Origin: Halomonas halophila
Lineage (GTDB): Bacteria; Pseudomonadota; Gammaproteobacteria; Pseudomonadales; Halomonadaceae
Length of the DNA: 5,440 nt
Reading direction: 5' to 3'
NCBI GenBank assembly: GCA_002433675.1
Contig: DJIP01000336.1
Span: forward strand, 1 to 5,440
Position numbers and translations under genes: made by a program. Each line of letters opens with the position of its first letter. Position 1 is the stretch's first letter. Below the pieces are notes generated by a model, which saw only the letters and a program-made list of their open reading frames with translations, did not search any database and was not told where the DNA came from. Below are positions 1 through 5,440 of this stretch, piece by piece.

Positions 1-933
<933 letters not shown>

Positions 934-953
934 CCACAGGTCTGGACTCCCCC

Positions 954-1841
954 ATGGACTTCCGCCCCCTGAAGCACTTTTTGATGCTGGCCGACTCCCT
1001 GCACTTCGGCCGCGCCAGCGAGGCCTGTCACGTGAGCCCATCGACCCTGAGCCGCTCCATCCGACAACTGGAACAACAACTGGGCGTGGTGCTGTTCAAC
1101 CGTGACAATCGCCACGTGGTGCTGACCCCCCAGGGCAAGCGCTTCCAGCGCTATGCCAAGGAAGCCCTGGAAGAGTGGGAGCAGGTCCGCCTGTCGTTAC
1201 AGAGCGAGGCCAAGCGCCTCAGTGGTGAAATCAGCATCTACTGCTCGGTGACCGCGAGCTACAGCTTCCTCTACAGCCTGCTGGCCGACTTTCGCCAGCG
1301 CTATCCCGCCATCGAACTCAAGCTCCACACCGGCGACCCTGCCCGAGCCATCCAGCGAGTACTGGCTGGCGACGAAGACATGGCCATCACCTCGCGTCCA
1401 CGCCGACTGCCCGATGGCCTCGCCTTCAAGTCACTGAGGCGCTCGGCACTAGTGTTCATCGCCCCCGAGGAGCAACGGCCGTGGGTGCCTCAGCAACCGA
1501 TGAGCCCGAGCCAGTCCCAGTGGCAAGGGGTGCCGATGATCCTGTCGGAGGCCGGGCTATCGCGGGAACTGGCCGACACCTGGTTCAAGGCGCTGGGCGT
1601 AACGCCGACCATCTACGCCCAGGTGGCCGGCCACGAAGCCATCGTCAGCATGGTGGGGCTCGGCTTCGGCATCGGTGTGGTGCCGCGTATCGTGCTGGAG
1701 GCGAGCCCGCTGGCCGAACGCGTGAGAATACTCCCGGTCAAGCCGGAACTACCGCACTACGACGTGGGCCTTTGTGTACTGGAGCGGCGCCTGAAGAGCC
1801 CCTTGATCGACGCGCTGTGGCAGGAAGTCGTGGAACGTTGA
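954..1841 (+). CDS. ilvY: LysR-type transcriptional activator IlvY
   Basis: LysR-family regulator of 295 aa (E. coli IlvY is 297). The N-terminal winged HTH begins MDFRPLKHFL, with the helix-turn-helix around residues 18-40 (FGRASEACHVSPSTLSRSI). A linker helix follows to about residue 90, then the periplasmic-binding-protein-like effector domain (91-295). IlvY hallmarks I recognise from E. coli are HVSPSTLSR, LFNRDNR (E. coli LFVRDNR), SGEISIYCSVTASYS, KLHTGD and GHEAIVSMVGLG (226-237). In E. coli the coinducers are acetolactate and acetohydroxybutyrate, and IlvY activates ilvC and represses itself. I chose ATG 954 because homologues start at MD(F/L)R. The frame stays open upstream to a TTG at 888, but that lies inside the operator dyads and adds 22 unrelated residues. 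Shine-Dalgarno is weak (GGA at 944-946). It is divergent from ilvC and convergent with ilvH. Confidence 0.96.
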   Translation: MDFRPLKHFLMLADSLHFGRASEACHVSPSTLSRSIRQLEQQLGVVLFNRDNRHVVLTPQGKRFQRYAKEALEEWEQVRLSLQSEAKRLSGEISIYCSVTASYSFLYSLLADFRQRYPAIELKLHTGDPARAIQRVLAGDEDMAITSRPRRLPDGLAFKSLRRSALVFIAPEEQRPWVPQQPMSPSQSQWQGVPMILSEAGLSRELADTWFKALGVTPTIYAQVAGHEAIVSMVGLGFGIGVVPRIVLEASPLAERVRILPVKPELPHYDVGLCVLERRLKSPLIDALWQEVVER

Positions 1842-1855
1842 GGCCGGACACGAAA

Positions 1856-1877
1856 ACGCCGCCCCGAGAGGCGGCGT
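1856..1877 (-). terminator. Intrinsic terminator between convergent ilvH and ilvY
   Basis: A perfect 8-bp stem, ACGCCGCC/GGCGGCGT (1856-1863 and 1870-1877), with a 6-nt loop. Read on the minus strand, the stem runs into TTTTCG (1856-1851), so it best terminates the ilvI-ilvH transcript, 39 nt past the ilvH stop. Read on the plus strand it lies 14 nt past the ilvY stop but is followed by GAAAGG, so it would be a weaker terminator for ilvY. The T run is only four long. Confidence 0.75.
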
Positions 1878-1915
1878 GAAAGGCTCACCGGCTGACCACC
1901 AGGGCCAGCGGGTTG

Positions 1916-2407
1916 CTAGAGGCTCAGCACCTTGTCACCACGGGCGATACCCGAGACGCCGGTGCGCGCTACTTCGAGTATGCCCACGGGCCCCATCGCC
2001 TGCAGGAAGGCGTCGAGCTTCTCGGCATCGCCGGTAATCTGCACGGTGTACAGACTCGGGGTGACGTCGACGATCTGGGCACGGAAGATGTCTACCGTGC
2101 GCTTGACCTCATCGCGGGCAGCACCCAGCGCCTTGACCTTCACCAGCATCAGCTCACGCTCGATATGGTTGCCTTCGGTAAGGTCCACCAGCTTGACCAC
2201 GTCGATCAGCTTGTTGAGGTGCTTGGTGATCTGCTCGATCACCCGGTCATCCCCGACGGTGGTCACGGTCAGACGCGACAGGGTCGGGTCATCGGTGGGC
2301 GCCACGTTGAGCGTTTCGATGTTGAAGTTGCGCTGGGAGAACAGCCCCACGACCCGCGACAGCGCACCCGGTTCGTTTTCCATCAGAATCGAGATGATAT
2401 GTCGCAT
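1916..2407 (-). CDS. ilvH: Acetohydroxyacid synthase III small (regulatory) subunit
   Basis: Regulatory subunit of acetohydroxyacid synthase, 163 aa, the same length as E. coli IlvH. It binds the catalytic subunit IlvI, raises its activity and confers valine feedback inhibition. The N-terminal ACT domain (about residues 1-75) starts MRHIISILMENEPGALSRVV. N11, G14 and N29, positions tied to valine binding in E. coli IlvH, are all present, so the enzyme is probably valine-sensitive. The C-terminal domain (about 80-163) contains RELMLVKVKA, RDEVKRTVDIFR and IVDVTPSLYTVQ, followed by a C-terminal end in GDKVLSL. ATG 2407 shares its A with the ilvI TGA stop (TGATG), and GGAG (2416-2419, 8-nt spacing) lies inside the ilvI end, so translation is likely coupled. 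A terminator follows at 1856-1877. Confidence 0.97.
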   Translation of the reverse strand: MRHIISILMENEPGALSRVVGLFSQRNFNIETLNVAPTDDPTLSRLTVTTVGDDRVIEQITKHLNKLIDVVKLVDLTEGNHIERELMLVKVKALGAARDEVKRTVDIFRAQIVDVTPSLYTVQITGDAEKLDAFLQAMGPVGILEVARTGVSGIARGDKVLSL

Positions 2408-4131
2408 CAGGTCCGCTCCGTCTTGGAAAGCAGCATGTCACGCATGGAGCCCAGGGGCACCTGCATCGGATAGACGTGCTCGTGCGGGTCTACCGCGACG
2501 TCGAGGAACACCAGCTCATGGGTGTCGGCGAAGGTACGCGCCAGCGCCTCTTCCAGGTCTTCTTTCTTCTCGACCCTGAGCGCGGTGAAACCGTAGGCCT
2601 CGATCAGCATCTGGAAGTCCGGCAGCGACTCCATGTAGGAATGGGCGTGACGGGACTTGTAGTTGAGGTCCTGCCACTGGCGCACCATGCCCAGAGAGCC
2701 ATTGTTCAGATTGATGATCTTGACCCCACCGCCGAACTGCTTACAGGTGGAGAGTTCCTGCATCATCATCTGGAAGCTGCCTTCGCCGGTCACGCAGACG
2801 ACCTCCTCATCGGGGAAGTTCTGCTTGACCCCCATGGCCGCCGGAAAACCGAAGCCCATGGTGCCGAGTCCACCAGAGGTGATCAGCCGGTTGGGCTTGT
2901 CGAACTTGTAGTACTGGGCCGCGAACATCTGGTGCTGGCCCACGTCAGTGGTGACGTACGCCTCGCCACGGGTCGCCTGGCAGATGGCCTCGATCACCTC
3001 CTGCGGCTTGAGCACCTCGCCGGGCCTGGACGGCTCGTAGAGCTTGCCCTTGCGCTCGTCGCGCCACTCGTCGATGGTCTTCCACCAGTCCTTGAGCGCG
3101 TCGGGGTTGGCGATCTCATGGCCCTGCACCAGGCTGATCATCTCGTTGATGACGCTGGCTGCCGGTCCGACGATGGGCACGTCGGCCCGCACCGTCTTGG
3201 ACACCGAACTGGGGTCGATGTCGACGTGGATGATCTTGGCCGTGGGGCAGAACTTCGAGGTGTTGTTGGTCACACGGTCGTCGAAACGCGCACCGATGGC
3301 GATCACCAGGTCGGCGTGATGCATCGCCATGTTGGACTCGTAGCTGCCGTGCATGCCGAGCCAGCCCAGACACTGATCGTCGCTCTGCGGATAGGCCCCG
3401 ATACCCATCAGGGTGGTGGTGATCGGAAAGCCGAGTTGCTTGACCAGATCGGTCAGACCCTCGCAAGCACGGCCCTGGACCACGCCACCACCGGTGTAGA
3501 ACACCGGACGACGGGCCTTGAGCATCAACTCGACGGCTTTCTTGATCTGTCCGGTATGGCCACGACTGACCGGGTTGTAGGAGCGGATCTTGACCTTCTT
3601 CGGATAGACGTACTCGTAGCGCTCGGTGGGCGCCGTCATGTCCTTGGGTATATCCACCAGTACGGGGCCGGGACGTCCGGTGGCGGCGAGATAGAAGGCC
3701 TTCTTGAGCACCTCGGGAATCTCGCTCGGGTGCTTGATCGAGAAGCTGTGCTTCACGATCGGCCGGGTGACACCGACGATATCGGTCTCCTGGAAGGCGT
3801 CGTCACCGATCAGATGGCTCATCACCTGACCACAGAGCACGACCATCGGGATCGAGTCCATGTAAGCGGTGGCGATGCCGGTCACCGCATTGGTGGCACC
3901 CGGACCAGAAGTCACCAGTACCACACCGGGCTTGCCGGACGCCCGTGCATAGCCGTCGGCGGCGTGTGTCGCGGCCTGCTCGTGGCGAACCAGAATGTGC
4001 TTGACCTTGTCCTGACGGAACAAGGCGTCGTAGATGTGTAGTGCGGCGCCGCCCGGATAGCCGTAGATGTATTCCACGCCCTCATCCTGGAGGAAGCGGG
4101 CGATCATGTCCGCGCCTGAAAGCAATTCCAC
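2407..4131 (-). CDS. ilvI: Acetohydroxyacid synthase III large (catalytic) subunit
   Basis: ThDP-, FAD- and Mg-dependent enzyme that condenses two pyruvates to acetolactate, or pyruvate with 2-ketobutyrate, as the first common step of branched-chain synthesis. From GTG 4131 it has 574 aa, the length of E. coli IlvI. The N-terminal ThDP domain (about 1-165) has the catalytic glutamate E51 in RHEQAATH, SGPGATN and GDDAFQE. The central FAD/structural domain (about 190-330) includes GARFDDRVT and HVDIDP. The C-terminal ThDP domain (about 375-540) has the cofactor motif GEG (449-451), 24 residues, then NN (476-477), followed by GMVRQWQD and ending LSKTERT. The motif uses Glu rather than the more usual Asp. 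I chose GTG because AGGGGAG lies 8 nt upstream and VELLSGADM aligns with the family start; the frame is open to another GTG at 4170, which lacks a Shine-Dalgarno. It forms an operon with ilvH. Confidence 0.97.
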   Translation of the reverse strand: MELLSGADMIARFLQDEGVEYIYGYPGGAALHIYDALFRQDKVKHILVRHEQAATHAADGYARASGKPGVVLVTSGPGATNAVTGIATAYMDSIPMVVLCGQVMSHLIGDDAFQETDIVGVTRPIVKHSFSIKHPSEIPEVLKKAFYLAATGRPGPVLVDIPKDMTAPTERYEYVYPKKVKIRSYNPVSRGHTGQIKKAVELMLKARRPVFYTGGGVVQGRACEGLTDLVKQLGFPITTTLMGIGAYPQSDDQCLGWLGMHGSYESNMAMHHADLVIAIGARFDDRVTNNTSKFCPTAKIIHVDIDPSSVSKTVRADVPIVGPAASVINEMISLVQGHEIANPDALKDWWKTIDEWRDERKGKLYEPSRPGEVLKPQEVIEAICQATRGEAYVTTDVGQHQMFAAQYYKFDKPNRLITSGGLGTMGFGFPAAMGVKQNFPDEEVVCVTGEGSFQMMMQELSTCKQFGGGVKIINLNNGSLGMVRQWQDLNYKSRHAHSYMESLPDFQMLIEAYGFTALRVEKKEDLEEALARTFADTHELVFLDVAVDPHEHVYPMQVPLGSMRDMLLSKTERT

Positions 4132-4139
4132 AGATGTAT

Positions 4140-4146
4140 CTCCCCT
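4140..4146 (-). promoter_or_regulatory. Shine-Dalgarno that decides the ilvI start
   Basis: On the minus strand AGGGGAG is followed by 8 nt and then GTG at 4131. No comparable site precedes the in-frame GTG at 4170. This sets ilvI at 574 aa rather than 587. Confidence 0.8.
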
Positions 4147-4275
4147 GGAGGTCTCGAGTGCGATTCGCACCTGTCGTGGGTACGAAGTCGAGTGCAGCGG
4201 TATGCTGCTGCCGGCGCACCGGCACCTGATGCCAAACCCTGGCGTCCGTCGGCCCGGTTGGGGCCTGCACTCTCA

Positions 4276-4395
4276 TCACGGCGGGTCACCGCGTCGGGGC
4301 GTTGGCCAGGCGGGGCGGTTAACCCGAACCTGGTAGTCCTTCGGCGGGTAGAGGCCCATGGGCCTACCCTTCACGCGGCGTTGGGGGTCTCCCAT
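4276..4395 (-). CDS. Possible 39-aa leader ORF upstream of ilvI
   Basis: An ATG at 4395 opens 39 codons ending in TGA at 4276. The peptide begins MGDPQRRVKG and ends PTPRRGDPP. It is basic and proline-rich (PMGLYPPKDYQVRVNRP in the middle), with no signal peptide and no Ile or run of Leu/Val, so it does not look like an attenuation peptide. The frame is open upstream to a TTG at 4425, and a second ATG at 4359 follows AAGGG at 8 nt. Third positions are mostly G or C, as in nearby genes, but that is also the base composition. No strong Shine-Dalgarno precedes the first ATG. It overlaps the stem-loops of the leader. I do not recognise the protein; it may be non-coding. Confidence 0.25.
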   Translation of the reverse strand: MGDPQRRVKGRPMGLYPPKDYQVRVNRPAWPTPRRGDPP

Positions 4396-4426
4396 CGTGC
4401 CGCGCCCGCAGTCAGGAACCCTCAAG

Positions 4427-4453
4427 ATTCCAATAGCGCTCTGTGACTGTCAA
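4427..4453 (-). promoter_or_regulatory. Candidate sigma-70 promoter for ilvIH
   Basis: On the minus strand a perfect -35 hexamer TTGACA (4453-4448) is followed by 15 bp and TGGAAT (4432-4427, four of six matches to the -10 consensus). Transcription would start near 4420. The spacer is short, so the promoter may be weak or activator-dependent. It is the only consensus -35 I found upstream of ilvI. Confidence 0.45.
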
Positions 4454-4475
4454 CCGCCGTTCCCCTCGCGCTCGG

Positions 4476-4489
4476 TCAGAGCACTCTGA
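4476..4489. promoter_or_regulatory. Inverted repeat upstream of the ilvI promoter (candidate operator)
   Basis: TCAGAG-CA-CTCTGA is a perfect 6-bp dyad with a 2-bp centre. Its centre lies about 62 bp upstream of the predicted ilvI start, a typical activator position. The regulator is unknown, and the sequence does not match the Lrp consensus. Confidence 0.3.
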
Positions 4490-4574
4490 AAGACCTCTTT
4501 TCGCGGGTGCAGCACGACCAATGTCTAACGCCGCTTCCTCGAAATCTGGGCACAACGCTGCTGTAATGACGCCA

Positions 4575-4590
4575 GGTGACACGATTCACT
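4575..4590. promoter_or_regulatory. CRP-like site
   Basis: GGTGA-cacgat-TCACT matches the core GTGA-N6-TCAC of the CRP/Vfr consensus TGTGA-N6-TCACA in all eight inner positions and misses both outer ones. It lies in a locally AT-rich stretch 279 bp before the transporter start. A sugar porter is a plausible CRP-family target, but the distance is large and no good promoter lies at the expected spacing. Confidence 0.3.
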
Positions 4591-4657
4591 TACTTTACCA
4601 GACTCTGATAGAGAGGGTGCGGCGGAAAGTCGCCACGCCAGCCGGAGCATGACGGCA

Positions 4658-4682
4658 GGAGGGGCCCTCTCTGCCCCGCTCC
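4658..4682. repeat. GC-rich stem-loop
   Basis: GGA-GGGGC (4658-4665) pairs with GCCCC-gc-TCC (4673-4682) around a 7-nt loop, with a 2-nt bulge. A smaller hairpin, CCGG-gtctga-CCGG, follows at 4681-4694. No T run follows on either strand, so this is not a clear terminator. Its role is unknown. Confidence 0.35.
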
Positions 4683-4697
4683 GGGTCTGACCGGCAC

Positions 4698-4735
4698 CGC
4701 TGACGATCAGCGAACGACTCGCCGAGCTTTCTAAT
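4698..4735 (+). promoter_or_regulatory. Palindrome plus -10-like box, weak transporter promoter candidate
   Basis: CGCTGA-CGA-TCAGCG (4698-4712) is a perfect 6-bp dyad. Downstream, TCTAAT (4730-4735) matches the -10 consensus in five of six positions. The dyad sits where the -35 should be, and no -35 hexamer is visible, so this could be an activator- or repressor-controlled promoter of the transporter. It would give a leader of about 125 nt. Evidence is weak. Confidence 0.25.
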
Positions 4736-4780
4736 CGGGTCGCTGACACTTGCCATCTGGATCGTTGACGCCTCAAGAGA

Positions 4781-4790
4781 GAATCGATTC
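4781..4790. promoter_or_regulatory. Perfect palindrome GAATCGATTC (candidate LacI/GalR-type operator)
   Basis: A 10-bp perfect palindrome with a central CG and AA/TT arms, the core shape of many LacI/GalR-family operators. It lies 79 bp upstream of the sugar-porter start and 10 bp after a TTGACG hexamer (4765-4770) that could be a -35, although no good -10 follows. The flanks do not complete the LacI-family consensus, so the assignment is tentative. Confidence 0.3.
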
Positions 4791-4806
4791 ACCCAAGGGT
4801 TCTTCA

Positions 4807-4838
4807 GACAACCACGACGTCTTTTCGACAACCACAAC
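4807..4838 (+). repeat. Direct repeat GACAACCAC, 20-bp period
   Basis: GACAACCAC occurs at 4807-4815 and 4827-4835, each followed one base later by AC. The 20-bp period is about two helical turns, as for tandem binding of a regulator. The second copy ends about 18 bp before the transporter Shine-Dalgarno, so the pair is probably within the mRNA leader. Confidence 0.4.
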
Positions 4839-4868
4839 AACGCCCCCCTTCACAGGAGGTAGCACGAC

Positions 4869-5440
4869 ATGTCTCGCATTGTGCAATGGTCCATCACCGT
4901 GGCGCTGGCAGGTTTCCTGTTCGGCTTCGACACCGCGGTCATCTCGGGGGCCGACAAGCCCATCCAGGCGCTATGGGGCCTCAGCGACCTGCAGCATGGC
5001 CTGCTGATCATGTCCATGGCCCTCTGGGGCACCGTGATCGGTGCCATCTTCGGCAATTGGCCCACCGATGCGCTGGGAAGACGCGCCACCCTGCTGATGA
5101 TCGGTGTGCTGTATCTGGTCTCTGCGGTGGGCTCGGCGGTGGTGTCCGACCCCTGGCTATTCGCCTTCTTCCGCCTGATCGGCGGCATCGGCGTCGGCAT
5201 CTCCTCGGTGGCGGCACCCACCTACATCTCCGAAATCGCCCCGCCGCGCCATCGCGGTTTCCTGGTCGCCATGTACCAATTCAATATCGTCTTCGGCATC
5301 CTCATGGCGTTCGTCTCCAACTATGTGATCGGTAGCCTGATGAGCGATGACGCCTGGCGCTGGATGCTGGGTATCGAGGCCGTCCCTGCACTCATCTACA
5401 CCCTGATGATCACCCGTGTACCGCGCAGTCCGCGCTGGCT
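4869..5440 (+). CDS. MFS transporter, sugar porter family (N-terminal part, cut by window edge)
   Basis: Inner-membrane secondary transporter, probably a sugar:proton symporter; the substrate cannot be told. The 190 visible codons cover the first six-helix half of a family usually about 450-500 aa long. Estimated helices are residues 8-28, 44-64, 73-92, 95-117, 131-153 and 163-182. Sugar-porter marks are GFLFGFDTAVISGA in helix 1 (D21), the loop 2-3 motif D67-x2-GRR (66-72), R102 at the start of helix 4, the PTYISEIAP-x3-RG motif (117-130), and PRSPRWL after helix 6 (185-191), where the family usually has PESPR; here Glu is Arg. ATG 4869 follows a consensus AGGAGGT (4854-4860) at 8 nt, implying strong translation. 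It diverges from ilvIH and is preceded by dyads and direct repeats that suggest sugar-responsive control. Confidence 0.92.
   Translation, partial: MSRIVQWSITVALAGFLFGFDTAVISGADKPIQALWGLSDLQHGLLIMSMALWGTVIGAIFGNWPTDALGRRATLLMIGVLYLVSAVGSAVVSDPWLFAFFRLIGGIGVGISSVAAPTYISEIAPPRHRGFLVAMYQFNIVFGILMAFVSNYVIGSLMSDDAWRWMLGIEAVPALIYTLMITRVPRSPRW

Larger units (their letters stand above)
4132..4420 (-). ncRNA. Long structured 5' leader of ilvIH (candidate cis-regulatory RNA)
   Basis: If the promoter candidate at 4427-4453 is right, ilvI mRNA begins with about 290 untranslated nt. The stretch contains seven stem-loops: CGCGGC/GCCGCG (4374-4404, with an inner GGG/CCC), GGGTA..TACCC around the 14-bp palindrome AGGCCCATGGGCCT (4346-4369), CCAGG-CGGG/CCCG-aa-CCTGG (4306-4333), GCGG/CCGC (4281-4292), GGCCC/GGGCC (4251-4265), GCCGG/CCGGC (4210-4223) and GTGCG/CGCAC (4158-4170). 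The last ends 11 nt from the ilvI Shine-Dalgarno. No stem is followed by a T run, so classical attenuation is not supported. Known E. coli ilvIH control is by Lrp, but I see no Lrp consensus here. The sequence is GC-rich, so some hairpins are expected by chance. Confidence 0.4.
4454..4868. other. Intergenic region between ilvI promoter and sugar-porter gene, no convincing gene
   Basis: I find no credible protein gene here. Open frames at 4443-4652 (plus) and 4595-4840 (minus) lack ribosome sites and any recognisable features. The region instead holds short dyads and repeats, listed separately, which suit regulation of the two divergent units (ilvIH leftward, transporter rightward). No tRNA or rRNA and no intrinsic terminator with a long T run was seen. 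Confidence 0.6.

Noticed and set aside
2476..4041. 521-codon open frame on the plus strand
   Set aside because: It is antisense to ilvI, whose product aligns along its full length with AHAS. The long frame comes from GC-biased third positions. Its peptide is rich in D, H and G with no recognisable domain.
4132..4170. 13-residue N-terminal extension of ilvI from GTG 4170
   Set aside because: No Shine-Dalgarno upstream, and the extra residues have no counterpart in IlvI. The GTG at 4131 has AGGGGAG at 8 nt.
4150..4195. tRNA-like T-arm on the minus strand (GTGCGAATCGCAC)
   Set aside because: The TTC of the T-loop is missing, and no acceptor or anticodon arm can be built around it.
4547..4562. 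Possible sigma-54 promoter (GG and GC 10 bp apart)
   Set aside because: Only the GG/GC dinucleotides and a few neighbours match; the CAC and TT positions of the consensus fail.
4602..4615. Resemblance of the minus strand to a tet operator half-site (CTCTATCAGAG)
   Set aside because: Only a short half matches, and no TetR gene is present.
4443..4652. 69-codon plus-strand frame in the intergenic region
   Set aside because: No ribosome site, composition unlike the real genes, and it overlaps the ilvI promoter candidate.
4595..4840. 81-codon minus-strand frame in the intergenic region
   Set aside because: No ribosome site, arginine-rich, no domain; likely chance.

Overview
The window is a branched-chain amino acid (isoleucine/valine) biosynthesis locus, followed by the start of a sugar-transporter gene. 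The proteins are of gammaproteobacterial type. IlvI and IlvH have the lengths of the E. coli AHAS III subunits (574 and 163 aa) and align with them from memory. A LysR regulator of IlvY type is divergent from ilvC, an arrangement known from enterics. High GC, strong GC bias at third codon positions and a sugar porter next door would fit a Halomonas-like (Halomonadaceae) genome. That placement is inference; no database was searched.

Layout: (1) 1-725, minus: 5' part of ilvC (class I ketol-acid reductoisomerase), cut by the window edge. (2) 726-953: divergent ilvC/ilvY control region, with nested inverted repeats at 885-933 that look like IlvY operators, and a GC-rich ilvC leader with two small hairpins. 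(3) 954-1841, plus: ilvY. (4) 1842-1915: convergent gap holding a strong stem-loop followed by a T run when read on the minus strand. (5) 1916-2407 and 2407-4131, minus: ilvH and ilvI, overlapping by one base, the regulatory and catalytic subunits of acetohydroxyacid synthase. (6) 4132-4868: a 737-bp intergenic region. Its left ~290 nt is the probable ilvI mRNA leader, with seven stem-loops and a 39-codon ORF, below a TTGACA-type promoter candidate. Its right part holds several dyads, a CRP-like site and direct repeats, and has no convincing gene. (7) 4869 to the right edge, plus: first ~190 codons of an MFS sugar-porter-family transporter with a consensus Shine-Dalgarno.

How the genes work together: IlvI/IlvH condense two pyruvates to acetolactate, or pyruvate plus 2-ketobutyrate to acetohydroxybutyrate, under valine feedback through IlvH. 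IlvC isomerises and reduces these products. In E. coli, IlvY senses the same acetohydroxy acids and activates ilvC. Here ilvY sits between the synthase operon and the reductoisomerase gene, reading against the first and away from the second. The transporter is probably an unrelated unit.

The main open question is the long ilvI leader. It looks more structured than needed and has no recognisable branched-chain leader peptide or intrinsic terminator. It could be an undescribed cis-regulatory RNA or simply GC-rich sequence. I see no phage, IS element, CRISPR array, rRNA or tRNA.
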